Shown: one piece after another, positions 1 to 6,108 of the stretch
How positions within the stretch are numbered: position 1 is the first letter of the stretch
Layout: each line of letters begins with the position of its first letter
Assembly (NCBI GenBank): GCA_041694275.1
Contig: JASMTQ010000024.1
Location: forward strand, 1 to 7,721
Direction: 5' to 3'
DNA: 7,721 nucleotides
Source of the DNA: M55B118 sp041694275
GTDB taxonomy: Bacteria > Bacillota_I > Bacilli_A > Izemoplasmatales > Izemoplasmataceae
Position numbers and translations under genes: made by a program
Notes under the pieces: generated by a model
Seen by the model: the letters and a program-made list of their open reading frames with translations, nothing else
What the model was told of the DNA's origin: nothing
Databases searched by the model: none

Positions 1-1
1 C

Positions 2-139
2 CTTCTCAACCACATTGAAGAGGTCATGATTGAAAACGAGCAACTCATCAAGGACCATGAAGCACTGCTTCTTCATGATGAGACCAAGGAAAATAAGATT
101 TATGTATGCAAAGCCTTTAAAAAGGAGAATCTTTCATGA
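2..139 (+). CDS. 3' end of an unidentified gene upstream of copA (partial)
   Basis: An open frame enters from the left edge and ends at TGA 137-139. It gives the last 45 residues of a protein: a charged helical stretch (LLNHIEEVMIENEQLIKDHE) followed by a short tail ending KIYVCKAFKKENLS. The stop overlaps the copA start codon as ATGA, and the copA ribosome site lies inside this gene, so the two are almost certainly co-transcribed and translationally coupled. Genes in this position before copA are often copper-responsive repressors (CsoR or CopY), which is only a contextual inference. The visible tail lacks the CxC-type C-terminal metal motif of CopY and does not look like the end of CsoR. 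I do not recognise the family. Confidence 0.7.
   Translation, partial: LLNHIEEVMIENEQLIKDHEALLLHDETKENKIYVCKAFKKENLS
121..127 (+). promoter_or_regulatory. copA ribosome binding site
   Basis: AAAGGAG sits 8 nt before the ATG at 136, inside the last codons of the upstream gene. It fixes the copA start and supports coupled translation across the ATGA overlap. Confidence 0.8.
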
Positions 140-2328
140 TAAAAAAAGCATTACGTGTAGACGGCATGACATGCGCGATGTGCGCAAAAACCATAGAAAA
201 CACATTTGAAGACAATAAATTTGTCAGTGTGAGTGTCAACGTGGGTGCAGGGAAAGTCCTTGTGACCTATGATGAAACCAACACAAACCTTAAAACCATA
301 GCTTCTCAGATCAAGGCGGCCGGGTATGAACCCATTCTTGAAGAAACCCCTGAAGACAACAAGAACACCAGGAAGAAAATGAAACATGAACTGATTATCT
401 CGATTGTTTTCTCCATTCCTCTTCTTTGGGCGATGTTCGGCCATATTGCACTGTTTGATTTTCTCTATGTTCCTGACATTCTTCTAAACGGGTTTGTCCA
501 ACTGGGCCTTTCTTCAGTCGTACAGTTCTATATTGGTAAACGGTTCTATATCGCGGCTTACAAGTCCATTCGAAAGAAAGTACTCGGTATGGACATACTG
601 GTCGTACTAGGAACCACCAGTGCATTCCTTTACAGTGTATACATGCTTTATGAAAACACTGTCTCCTCTACGATGATTCACCACGAATACTATTTCGAAA
701 TCAGTGCACTCATTATCACCATGGTGCTGATTGGGAATTATTTCGAACACGTGGCCAAGGAAAGAACGACGGACGCACTTGTGGAACTCGTGAATCTCGG
801 TGCCAAGGAAGCGAGAAAAGTCGTTGACGGCGAAGAAACCATGGTACCGATTGAATCGGTTGATGTCGGCGATGAACTCATCGTTTACGCCAACGAGAAA
901 ATCCCTGTGGATGGAACCGTGATCGAAGGGGAAAGTTACCTCGATGAATCCATGATCACCGGTGAAAGCATGCCGGTATTAAGAAGCAAGAACGACAAGG
1001 TCATAGGGGCCACCCTCAATACCGAATCACGCCTAAGAATCAAGGCTGAGAAAGTCGGAAGCGACACGATGCTCTCACAGATTATCCAGACCGTTGAAGA
1101 AGCCAGCAGCGAAAAACTTCCAATTCAAAGAACCGCAGACAAAATCGCATCCTACTTCGTGCCTATCGTAGTATCGATTGCGGTCTTGAACTTCATACTG
1201 CATTATATGATTCTCGATTTCCAGTTTGCGGAATCCTTCACAAGAAGCGTCGCGATTCTCGTCATCAGCTGTCCGTGCGCGCTTGGGCTTGCGACCCCTA
1301 CGAGCATCCTGGTAGGAAACGGAAAAGCCGCTCAAAACCATATTCTTTACAAGGGCGGAGAATTCTTCGAAATGGCCAACAAGATTCAGGCCATTGCGTT
1401 CGACAAGACAGGCACTCTTACAAACGGAGAGCCCGTGGTCACGGATTTTGAAGGCGACAGTGAACTCTTGTCACTCCTTTACAGCATGGAACGTGAATCC
1501 ACCCACCCCATCAGCAAGGCGCTCAAGGCGTATGGTGAATCACACGGTGCCAAACTCTACGATTTGAGTGACTTTAGCGTCATAAAAGGCCGCGGGATTG
1601 AAGCCACTGTCGGTGGCAAGCGTGTCGTCATGGGCAACAAGAAACTCATGGACGAAAAAGGCATCGACATTAAAAAATACAGTGAACAATACGATGCACT
1701 GCTCTCGCAGGCCAAAACCGTGAACTTTGCGGCCGTGGATGGTGTCTTGAAAGGACTATACGCTGTAAGAGACGAACTCAAACCAACCTCCAAAGCCGTC
1801 ATCAAGGCGATGCATGAAAGAGGCCTCAAAGTCATCATGATGAGTGGTGACCACAAAAAAGTCGCAGAAGCGATTGCCAAAGAAATCGGAATCGATGAAG
1901 TCTATTCAGAAGTACTTCCCAAAGACAAAGCGGATATCATCCGAGCGCTCAAGGATAAATACGGCATTGTCGCAATGGTCGGAGACGGCATCAACGACGC
2001 CCCTGCGCTCAAACTCGCAGATGTGGGACTCGCGATGGGAAGCGGCACGGACGTGGCGATTGATTCAAGTGACGTCACCCTCATGAGTCACGATCTAGGG
2101 CTTGTCATCAAGGCCATGGACATGAGCAAGGCAACCCTCAGAAACATCCACCAGAATTTCTTCTGGGCCTTCTCATACAACCTGGTCGCCATTCCCCTCG
2201 CAGCCTCCGGCGGACTTTCCATGGTACTCGCGGCCGTTGCGATGGGCTTTTCATCCATCATGGTCGTTCTAAACGCCCTCCGACTCAAACGAACGAAACT
2301 CCCTAGTTTTGAAACCAGTGAAATATGA
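136..2328 (+). CDS. copA: Copper(I)-exporting P1B-type ATPase CopA
   Basis: This 730-aa membrane ATPase pumps Cu(I) out of the cytoplasm. It has one N-terminal heavy-metal-associated domain with the metal site GMTCAMC (C13, C16). The expected P-type landmarks follow: TGES in the actuator domain (275-278), the transmembrane ion site CPC (379-381), the phosphorylated aspartate D423 in DKTGT, the HP dipeptide of the nucleotide domain (457-458) and GDGIND (616-621). The last two membrane helices carry YN (681-682) and MxxSS (703-707), the Cu(I) signatures of subgroup P1B-1, so silver or copper is a better substrate than Zn, Cd or Pb. Length is typical for a CopA with a single metal-binding domain, and all catalytic residues are present. 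It overlaps the preceding gene by ATGA and is followed 54 nt later by copZ. Any metal-responsive operator would lie left of the window. Confidence 0.97.
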   Translation: MIKKALRVDGMTCAMCAKTIENTFEDNKFVSVSVNVGAGKVLVTYDETNTNLKTIASQIKAAGYEPILEETPEDNKNTRKKMKHELIISIVFSIPLLWAMFGHIALFDFLYVPDILLNGFVQLGLSSVVQFYIGKRFYIAAYKSIRKKVLGMDILVVLGTTSAFLYSVYMLYENTVSSTMIHHEYYFEISALIITMVLIGNYFEHVAKERTTDALVELVNLGAKEARKVVDGEETMVPIESVDVGDELIVYANEKIPVDGTVIEGESYLDESMITGESMPVLRSKNDKVIGATLNTESRLRIKAEKVGSDTMLSQIIQTVEEASSEKLPIQRTADKIASYFVPIVVSIAVLNFILHYMILDFQFAESFTRSVAILVISCPCALGLATPTSILVGNGKAAQNHILYKGGEFFEMANKIQAIAFDKTGTLTNGEPVVTDFEGDSELLSLLYSMERESTHPISKALKAYGESHGAKLYDLSDFSVIKGRGIEATVGGKRVVMGNKKLMDEKGIDIKKYSEQYDALLSQAKTVNFAAVDGVLKGLYAVRDELKPTSKAVIKAMHERGLKVIMMSGDHKKVAEAIAKEIGIDEVYSEVLPKDKADIIRALKDKYGIVAMVGDGINDAPALKLADVGLAMGSGTDVAIDSSDVTLMSHDLGLVIKAMDMSKATLRNIHQNFFWAFSYNLVAIPLAASGGLSMVLAAVAMGFSSIMVVLNALRLKRTKLPSFETSEI

Positions 2329-2334
2329 TAAAAT
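2307..2334 (+). promoter_or_regulatory. Candidate copZ promoter inside the end of copA
   Basis: An extended -10 element, TGATAAAAT (2326-2334), lies 16 nt after a weak -35-like TTTTGA (2307-2312). It overlaps the copA stop codon and would start transcription near 2341, upstream of copZ. The -10 is good and the -35 is poor, so this is a candidate that could give chaperone expression independent of copA. Confidence 0.45.
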
Positions 2335-2370
2335 AAAAATGACAAACGACATGACGTACCCTTAAATGAA

Positions 2371-2375
2371 AGGAG
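2371..2375 (+). promoter_or_regulatory. copZ ribosome binding site deciding a GTG start
   Basis: AGGAG (within AAAGGAG from 2369) is 7 nt before GTG 2383. The next in-frame ATG is inside the metal-binding motif, so the GTG is the only start that gives a complete domain. Confidence 0.8.
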
Positions 2376-2382
2376 TGTTTTT

Positions 2383-2565
2383 GTGGAAGTCAAAGTAGAA
2401 GATATGAGTTGTTCACACTGCAAGCAAACCATCTTGAGCGCACTTGAAGATGCGGGCTACAAAGGTGTGAAAGTGAACTTGAAGAAAAAGACCGTCAAAG
2501 TGAAGACAGATGATATCGAAGGCGTCAGAAAAATCATCGCAGATAGTGGATATACAGTCGAATAA
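2383..2565 (+). CDS. copZ: Copper chaperone CopZ (HMA domain protein)
   Basis: This 60-aa protein is a single heavy-metal-associated domain. Proteins of this kind bind Cu(I) in the cytosol and deliver it to the CopA N-terminal domain or a copper sensor. The metal motif is DMSCSHC (C10, C13), preceded by the usual first beta strand (MEVKVED) and followed by the first helix, then by a strand rich in lysine (VKVNLKKKTVKVKTDD). The domain closes with a second helix and a last short strand ending GYTVE. It is slightly shorter than common CopZ proteins (about 68 aa) but structurally complete. The start is GTG with a good ribosome site. It follows copA by 54 nt in the same direction and ends at a hairpin terminator. 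The aspartate replacing the usual glycine before the methionine (DMSC rather than GMTC) is a common variation. Confidence 0.93.
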   Translation: MEVKVEDMSCSHCKQTILSALEDAGYKGVKVNLKKKTVKVKTDDIEGVRKIIADSGYTVE

Positions 2566-2569
2566 AACC

Positions 2570-2596
2570 ATGGCCGGCGCATTTGCCGGCCATTTG
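2570..2596 (+). terminator. Intrinsic terminator after copZ
   Basis: There is a perfect 9-bp GC-rich stem (ATGGCCGGC 2570-2578 with GCCGGCCAT 2585-2593) and a 6-nt loop, followed by TTTGTTTA. The T-run is modest but the stem is very stable. It lies 4 nt after the copZ stop and separates the copper genes from the tRNA unit. Confidence 0.8.
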
Positions 2597-2628
2597 TTTA
2601 AAAAACGTTTTTGTGAAGGGTCAAGTGG

Positions 2629-2657
2629 TTGATTTATGGGTTTTCCTTTGGTATAAT
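2629..2657 (+). promoter_or_regulatory. Promoter of the tRNA-Tyr/tRNA-Trp unit
   Basis: The -35 TTGATT (2629-2634), a 17-nt spacer and a perfect -10 TATAAT (2652-2657) preceded by the extended TGG element (2649-2651) form a strong sigma-70/sigma-A promoter. Its start site would be near 2664, about 24 nt before tRNA-Tyr, within a TAGCGCTA palindrome (2662-2669). Confidence 0.85.
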
Positions 2658-2687
2658 ACAATAGCGCTAAAATGAGATGACCCTTTT

Positions 2688-2771
2688 GGAGGGGTAGCGA
2701 AGTGGCTAAACGCGGCAGACTGTAAATCTGCTCCTTCGGGTTCGGCGGTTCAAATCCGTCCCCCTCCACCA
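2688..2771 (+). tRNA. tRNA-Tyr (GUA)
   Basis: This is a complete class II tRNA with a long variable arm (2732-2743). The acceptor stem GGAGGGG (2688-2694) pairs fully with CCCCTCC (2761-2767). The anticodon stem GCAGA/TCTGC encloses the loop CTGTAAA with anticodon GTA at 2722-2724. The T arm GGCGG/CCGTC encloses TTCAAAT (2744-2760). The discriminator A is followed by an encoded CCA (2769-2771). Only 7 nt separate it from tRNA-Trp, and the two share a promoter and a terminator. Confidence 0.97.
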
Positions 2772-2778
2772 TCTTCAT

Positions 2779-2853
2779 AGGGGTGTGGTGTCAATGGTAG
2801 CACAGCGGTCTCCAAAACCGTTAGTACGGGTTCAAATCCTGTCACCCCTGCCA
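2779..2853 (+). tRNA. tRNA-Trp (CCA)
   Basis: The acceptor stem AGGGGTG (2779-2785) pairs with CACCCCT (2843-2849). The anticodon loop CTCCAAA carries anticodon CCA at 2812-2814 between GCGGT and ACCGT. The discriminator G2850 and an encoded CCA (2851-2853) complete the gene. The anticodon reads UGG only. Together with UGA serving as a stop for several genes here, this argues against the Mycoplasma-type code in which UGA means Trp. Confidence 0.97.
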
Positions 2854-2865
2854 TTTAGTTAATTC

Positions 2866-2902
2866 AAGCACGGCGAAGTTCGCTGTGCTTTTTTGTTTTT
2901 TT
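2866..2902 (+). terminator. Intrinsic terminator of the tRNA unit
   Basis: A 10-bp stem (AAGCACGGCG 2866-2875 with CGCTGTGCTT 2881-2890, one G-U pair) has the loop AAGTT and is followed by the T-rich tract TTTTGTTTTTTT (2891-2902). This is a textbook rho-independent terminator 12 nt after tRNA-Trp. Confidence 0.92.
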
Positions 2903-2932
2903 AATCAGAAAGCAGGGGGACTGAAATATTGG

Positions 2933-2961
2933 TTAGCCTTATTGAGTGATAGTGGTATAAT
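2933..2961 (+). promoter_or_regulatory. Promoter of the AT-rich two-gene unit
   Basis: A perfect TATAAT (2956-2961) with the extended element TGG (2953-2955) lies about 30 nt before the start codon at 2991. At 17-nt spacing the -35 position reads TTAGCC, a poor match, so the promoter would rely on the extended -10. Confidence 0.7.
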
Positions 2962-2976
2962 TAAGTATACTTTTTT

Positions 2977-2984
2977 AGGGGGGA
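2977..2984 (+). promoter_or_regulatory. Unusual G-run ribosome binding site
   Basis: AGGGGGGA, 6 nt before ATG 2991, takes the place of the AGGAG core used elsewhere in the window. It still allows GGGG/GGA pairing with the 16S tail and supports this ATG as the start. Confidence 0.55.
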
Positions 2985-2990
2985 ACTGAT

Positions 2991-4382
2991 ATGCCTTTTT
3001 CGGATATGCAAAAATTCCTGGTGCTTGGAAGTGTGGGTATTACCAATGTTTTTTTGAACGAGATTGTTTTTAAAGGCAATAAAACAGAACAAAAAAGCAT
3101 GCATTCGGTTTTGAAAAATAATCTTAGAGACATCTCTGAACAAAACACATGGTTTAATATTGATGATATTGATCAAAACAAACAACTATCAAGGTTTTAT
3201 GTGCAATACAATGATTTCTCAAGGTCTAAAAGCTCGTATTCAACGGTTTCACAAAAAGATATCATAGTAAGCAAAATACTTAATGACAAAACGATTGATA
3301 GGCATACGATACCACCCGAACATGCCAAAGTATTCAATGAGGTAGCAAGCCATCATCTATTAATCTTTCAAGATGTTTTTATTCACTTCTTCGAAAACAG
3401 CAATGCAGTCTTGATTGCCAGTGTTGATTTGACGATACTTTCTTTAGATGAAACACAATATGAAGCTCTAGTAATGGCTATACATGCTGTTTTTCCCAAG
3501 TATTTCAAAAAAGACTTTGATGAAGCCATCAAACAGTTTCAACAGGTTTGTATGAAATATGAAGACATGTTTCATGGTTCTGAAACACATGAACGATTTA
3601 TTTTTCAAAAAAGTCCAAGGTTTACGGATCAAATTAGGAATGAAACCTTGAAATTCAGTATTTTCAATCACTTTTTCAAACAGCAGTCCGATTATGATTG
3701 CAAGCTGGATTCATTTTTTGAAGATGCCGAAAATCTAAAATCCAATGAATTGATGAAGACGCACGAGGGCACATTCAGATACGGATATACCCACTCGATT
3801 ATCGAACTAAAGGATACAAAGGATAATTTTAAAGATATGGTATTGAAACAAAGAATTCCACTTATTATGGTTTTGGCTAATTGGGCTTCTATTAGGGCCT
3901 TGTCAATGAATATAGATTACATACAGGATGAATATCAACAAAAAGGAGAAAGCAGACTAAATATCTTTGGGATGAAAAAACGCAGAGAAGTCCTTAACCG
4001 CCATCTTTTGATTATGAAGTTCATTACAGCAACACTTGATGGATACAACTCTTCAAACAACCCCGTATATTTTTCACAAATTGAAAGTTACCGAAAGGCT
4101 TTTTTTGAAATGACAAGTTTAGAAAGATTGGAAAGAAAGATAGATGTTACCAAAGCATTGTCAGAAGAAATAGACCGCATTCGAAAACAGCGGGGAGAAG
4201 GATTGCTAGAGATATCTTTGCTGCTTCTTACATCATTATCAATCTTCACTGCGATTGAAGTGTTCTTTAAAATTCAAGGGGATTATTCACCTGGTGTTCA
4301 ATCAACCATTTATTCGGTTGCTTTGCTAGTCATAGGTATGTTTTTAATTTTTCATGTCATAGTCAACAAGATGAAATCATGA
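2991..4382 (+). CDS. Unknown 463-aa protein with C-terminal transmembrane hairpin
   Basis: I do not recognise this family. The first 30 residues include a mildly hydrophobic segment (about 9-27). Residues 30-400 look soluble, rich in Phe, Lys, Asp and Asn, with many predicted helices and no nucleotide-binding, nuclease or protease motif that I can identify. A charged helical stretch (about 370-403, ending with several Arg/Lys/Glu) leads into two membrane segments, about 404-428 and 439-460, with a short basic tail (NKMKS). The layout is therefore a large domain anchored by a C-terminal hairpin. It resembles the architecture of CorA-like proteins, but no GMN signature is present. The gene is markedly AT-rich: 3061-3120 has 16 G/C of 60, against 38 of 60 at 1981-2040 in copA, suggesting transfer. 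It overlaps the next gene by ATGA, so the two products are probably made together and may interact. Confidence is for its being a real gene. Confidence 0.88.
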   Translation: MPFSDMQKFLVLGSVGITNVFLNEIVFKGNKTEQKSMHSVLKNNLRDISEQNTWFNIDDIDQNKQLSRFYVQYNDFSRSKSSYSTVSQKDIIVSKILNDKTIDRHTIPPEHAKVFNEVASHHLLIFQDVFIHFFENSNAVLIASVDLTILSLDETQYEALVMAIHAVFPKYFKKDFDEAIKQFQQVCMKYEDMFHGSETHERFIFQKSPRFTDQIRNETLKFSIFNHFFKQQSDYDCKLDSFFEDAENLKSNELMKTHEGTFRYGYTHSIIELKDTKDNFKDMVLKQRIPLIMVLANWASIRALSMNIDYIQDEYQQKGESRLNIFGMKKRREVLNRHLLIMKFITATLDGYNSSNNPVYFSQIESYRKAFFEMTSLERLERKIDVTKALSEEIDRIRKQRGEGLLEISLLLLTSLSIFTAIEVFFKIQGDYSPGVQSTIYSVALLVIGMFLIFHVIVNKMKS

Positions 4383-4996
4383 ATAAATACCTTGTGTTTT
4401 TCATTGGACTACAACTTGATGTAATAGGAGTGGCTCTTTTAATCAGCATTGGTCTCGGAGCCAGTCCTTTTGGTTTGTTTATTTCGAACCTTCATGCTTT
4501 AATTCCAATCTATATAGGGGCTATATCATTTTCGTATGATACACTTGCGCTTTTGATTGCCAAGGTATTTACAAAACGAAGGTTTTATTATCCAGGGTTA
4601 CTGTATGGCCTCATATTCGCTGGATTCCTCCAGCTTTATTCGTTTTTATTTTCAGAGGTTGACGGGTTAGGTTTAATCTTTAGGATATTGCTCGTTGTTC
4701 TAGCTATTGTTATACTGGATACTGGTAAATATTTTTTGTATAATGGCAAAGGTCCCAAGTTGTCAACCGCCGTTCTCATATACGCGTTACATCAAAGATT
4801 TAGCATTTCTTTGAATTACGCATCAAAAGTAATAGTTTCTCTTTTGATTATTATTAGCGTTATGATCTCTGCGTTTCATGACGAAGGATTGTTCTATCAA
4901 CTTGGTATAGTGACTTTTGTTTACTTCATAGTATCAGGATACACATTGAAATTTTTAGAACAGCATAATATTTTTGGCATATCAAATAAATCTTAA
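4379..4996 (+). CDS. Polytopic membrane protein, YczE-like
   Basis: This 205-aa protein is mostly hydrophobic, with about five or six membrane segments (roughly 4-25, 38-60, 69-90, 97-117, 145-163 and 169-190). The N-terminal pattern, a first helix followed by ISIGLGASPFGLF, resembles the LGxxPW/F-type loop of YczE-family (COG2364) membrane proteins, which are about this long and whose biochemical role is not established. That family call rests on pattern recognition only; a different small transporter-like family is possible. It starts by ATGA overlap with the preceding gene and has no clear ribosome site of its own, so translation probably depends on the upstream gene. It shares that gene's AT-rich composition, and a glycosyltransferase reading frame begins 15 nt after its stop. 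Confidence 0.85.
   Translation: MNKYLVFFIGLQLDVIGVALLISIGLGASPFGLFISNLHALIPIYIGAISFSYDTLALLIAKVFTKRRFYYPGLLYGLIFAGFLQLYSFLFSEVDGLGLIFRILLVVLAIVILDTGKYFLYNGKGPKLSTAVLIYALHQRFSISLNYASKVIVSLLIIISVMISAFHDEGLFYQLGIVTFVYFIVSGYTLKFLEQHNIFGISNKS
4946..4974 (+). promoter_or_regulatory. Weak candidate promoter before the glycosyltransferase
   Basis: TTGAAA (4946-4951) and TATTTT (4969-4974) are 17 nt apart near the end of the preceding gene and 37 nt before GTG 5011. The local sequence is AT-rich, so a chance match is quite possible. Transcription from the upstream promoter could serve instead. Confidence 0.3.
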
Positions 4997-5424
4997 AAGG
5001 CTGTGTTAAAGTGTCTAAAAATGCTTACGTAACTTTTATTATAAGAAATGATTCATTCCTTCCAGGAGCCCTTGTATTTGCCTATGGACTGAGAAGACAG
5101 AATACGCCCAATGATCTCATCTGTATTGTCAGCGACAACCTGAAAGAAACTTCCATTGACGCGCTCAAGGTTCTTTTTGATGATGTGATCGTGCTCAAAG
5201 ACATATTCGTTCCACATAAGAAAAGACAGGAAAGACAGGATAGGCCTTTCCTTTTCAGTCGGTTTCATGCTTTGAGACTAGGGAAAGACGGTGATCTCGG
5301 CAAGCAGTACGACAAGGTGCTCATTGCGGACGCTGATCTATTGCCCCTTCGCTATTACGATGCCATTTTTGATGTTGAGGCGCCAGCCGGTGTCATCAAT
5401 GAAAAAAAAGAGTATTGCATGGAC

Positions 5425-5427
5425 TAG
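5425..5427 (+). other. In-frame amber codon splitting the GT8 gene
   Basis: TAG follows YCMD and precedes EEGKY, and the frame continues open to 6021. No other gene in the window ends in TAG; the remaining eight stops are TGA or TAA. Single-base changes from CAG, AAG, GAG, TTG, TCG, TGG, TAC or TAT would all produce it. Confidence 0.9.
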
Positions 5428-5496
5428 GAAGAGGGAAAATACATCGTACCGGAAAGTGCGGAAAAAGAAGGGACATGGCACTGGCACGAGATTTAC

Positions 5497-5511
5497 AAGG
5501 AGTATCTGATG
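5497..5511 (+). promoter_or_regulatory. Possible internal translation restart in the GT8 frame
   Basis: AAGGAG (5497-5502), a 6-nt spacer and ATG (5509-5511) lie 82 nt after the amber codon, in the same frame. The bases also encode an ordinary stretch (YKEYLM), so the match may be accidental. It could still allow the C-terminal half to be translated separately. Confidence 0.35.
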
Positions 5512-6052
5512 GGGACCAGAATTCCTGCGTCCATCACCAACAGAGTGAACGAAGACAAGGACAACATGGGAATCAATGCGGCCCTTTATCTTTTCGAACC
5601 TTCGATGGATCTTTACGACTCCATCCAGAAGGATCTGAAGGACCCTGTCATCCAAGGTGAAATCAGTAACTACCCATGGCCAGAGATGCAGTACATTACA
5701 CAGAAATTAAGTGGGAAATGGCATAACCTGGACCTTCGTTATTCCAGTTTCAACGGATATCCGAAGATTGATGTGCTTTATGGCATTCATTATGCGGGGT
5801 TGAAACCGTGGCAGATGAATCACAGAAGCGTTCCCCATTTTGGCAAGTTCGAAGACTACCGTCTATGGTACGCGACGTTTCTTAAAATGGTTGCGAGATA
5901 CCCTGATCTCAGGAAAAGTCCCAAAATCGCTAAACTCGATCACTTGATCAGAGAACAATCCAAGCAGGATGCCTATCAGTTCAAGCGCACGGATCTGCCG
6001 TCGGTATCCCATCTGTTTTAACCAACCTTGGCGATTAAAACGAACAATTACA

Positions 6053-6081
6053 TTGACACGCATAGTAATCACTGGTACTAT
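6053..6081 (+). promoter_or_regulatory. Promoter of the hlyIII-degV operon
   Basis: A consensus -35 TTGACA (6053-6058), a 17-nt spacer and -10 TACTAT (6076-6081) with the extended TGG element (6073-6075) form a strong promoter about 28 nt before the ATG at 6109. No operator-like inverted repeat overlaps it. Confidence 0.85.
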
Positions 6082-6108
6082 TAAAGAAGATAGAAGGAAG
6101 TGATTGTT

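Larger units (their letters stand above)
5011..6021 (+). pseudogene. GT8 (glycogenin-like) glycosyltransferase interrupted by in-frame UAG
   Basis: One reading frame of 336 codons, broken only by TAG at 5425-5427 (codon 139), encodes a family GT8 glycosyltransferase, which transfers a sugar from a nucleotide-sugar donor using a metal ion. The start is GTG with AAAAGG about 10 nt upstream. The N-terminal half holds the donor fold (AYVTFIIRNDSFLPGALVF) and the metal-binding DAD (codons 107-109). The second half holds NMGINAALYLFEPS (about 185-198), matching the GT8 FNSGV-type strand, and the hallmark HYAGLKPW (260-267). The stop therefore separates motifs that must act together. If the stop is real, the 138-residue product is inactive. 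An in-frame ATG at 5509 has a good ribosome site (AAGGAG) and could give a 170-residue C-terminal piece. No frame shift or other damage is seen, so the lesion is recent, read through, or a base-calling error. Composition matches the copper region (33 of 60 G/C at 5281-5340), unlike the two AT-rich genes before it. Confidence 0.85.

Noticed and set aside
2339..2365. Tiny ORF of 8 codons (MTNDMTYP) before copZ as a leader peptide
   Set aside because: It starts at the predicted transcript start with no ribosome site and has no repeated regulatory codons or attenuator hairpin after it.
151..2432. Several open frames of 60-114 codons antisense or out of frame to copA
   Set aside because: They overlap a full-length, motif-complete copA, have no ribosome sites, and their translations (Arg/Ser-rich, many Cys) look like shadow coding from biased codon use.
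2601..2612. Palindrome AAAAACGTTTTT between the copZ terminator and the tRNA promoter
   Set aside because: It is a short A/T-rich palindrome easily expected by chance; it may only extend the termination region. It lies upstream of the -35, so operator function cannot be supported.
2413..2778. Minus-strand 121-codon frame covering copZ, a terminator and tRNA-Tyr
   Set aside because: It runs through a perfect hairpin terminator and a complete tRNA gene. Its start MKMVEGDGFEPPNPKEQ comes from reverse-strand tRNA sequence, a well-known spurious annotation.
2991..4382. CorA-type magnesium transporter
   Set aside because: Two C-terminal membrane segments after a long soluble part look similar, but the GMN signature at the end of the first segment is missing.
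2779..5010. tRNA-Trp as an integration site for a mobile element carrying the AT-rich genes
   Set aside because: No repeat of the tRNA-Trp 3' end was found downstream within the window, and no integrase gene is present.
5425..5427. UAG as pyrrolysine or as a reassigned sense codon
   Set aside because: GT8 enzymes are not known pyrrolysine proteins, no Pyl genes or CUA-anticodon tRNA are in the window, and one codon is no basis for a code change. It is kept only as a readthrough question.
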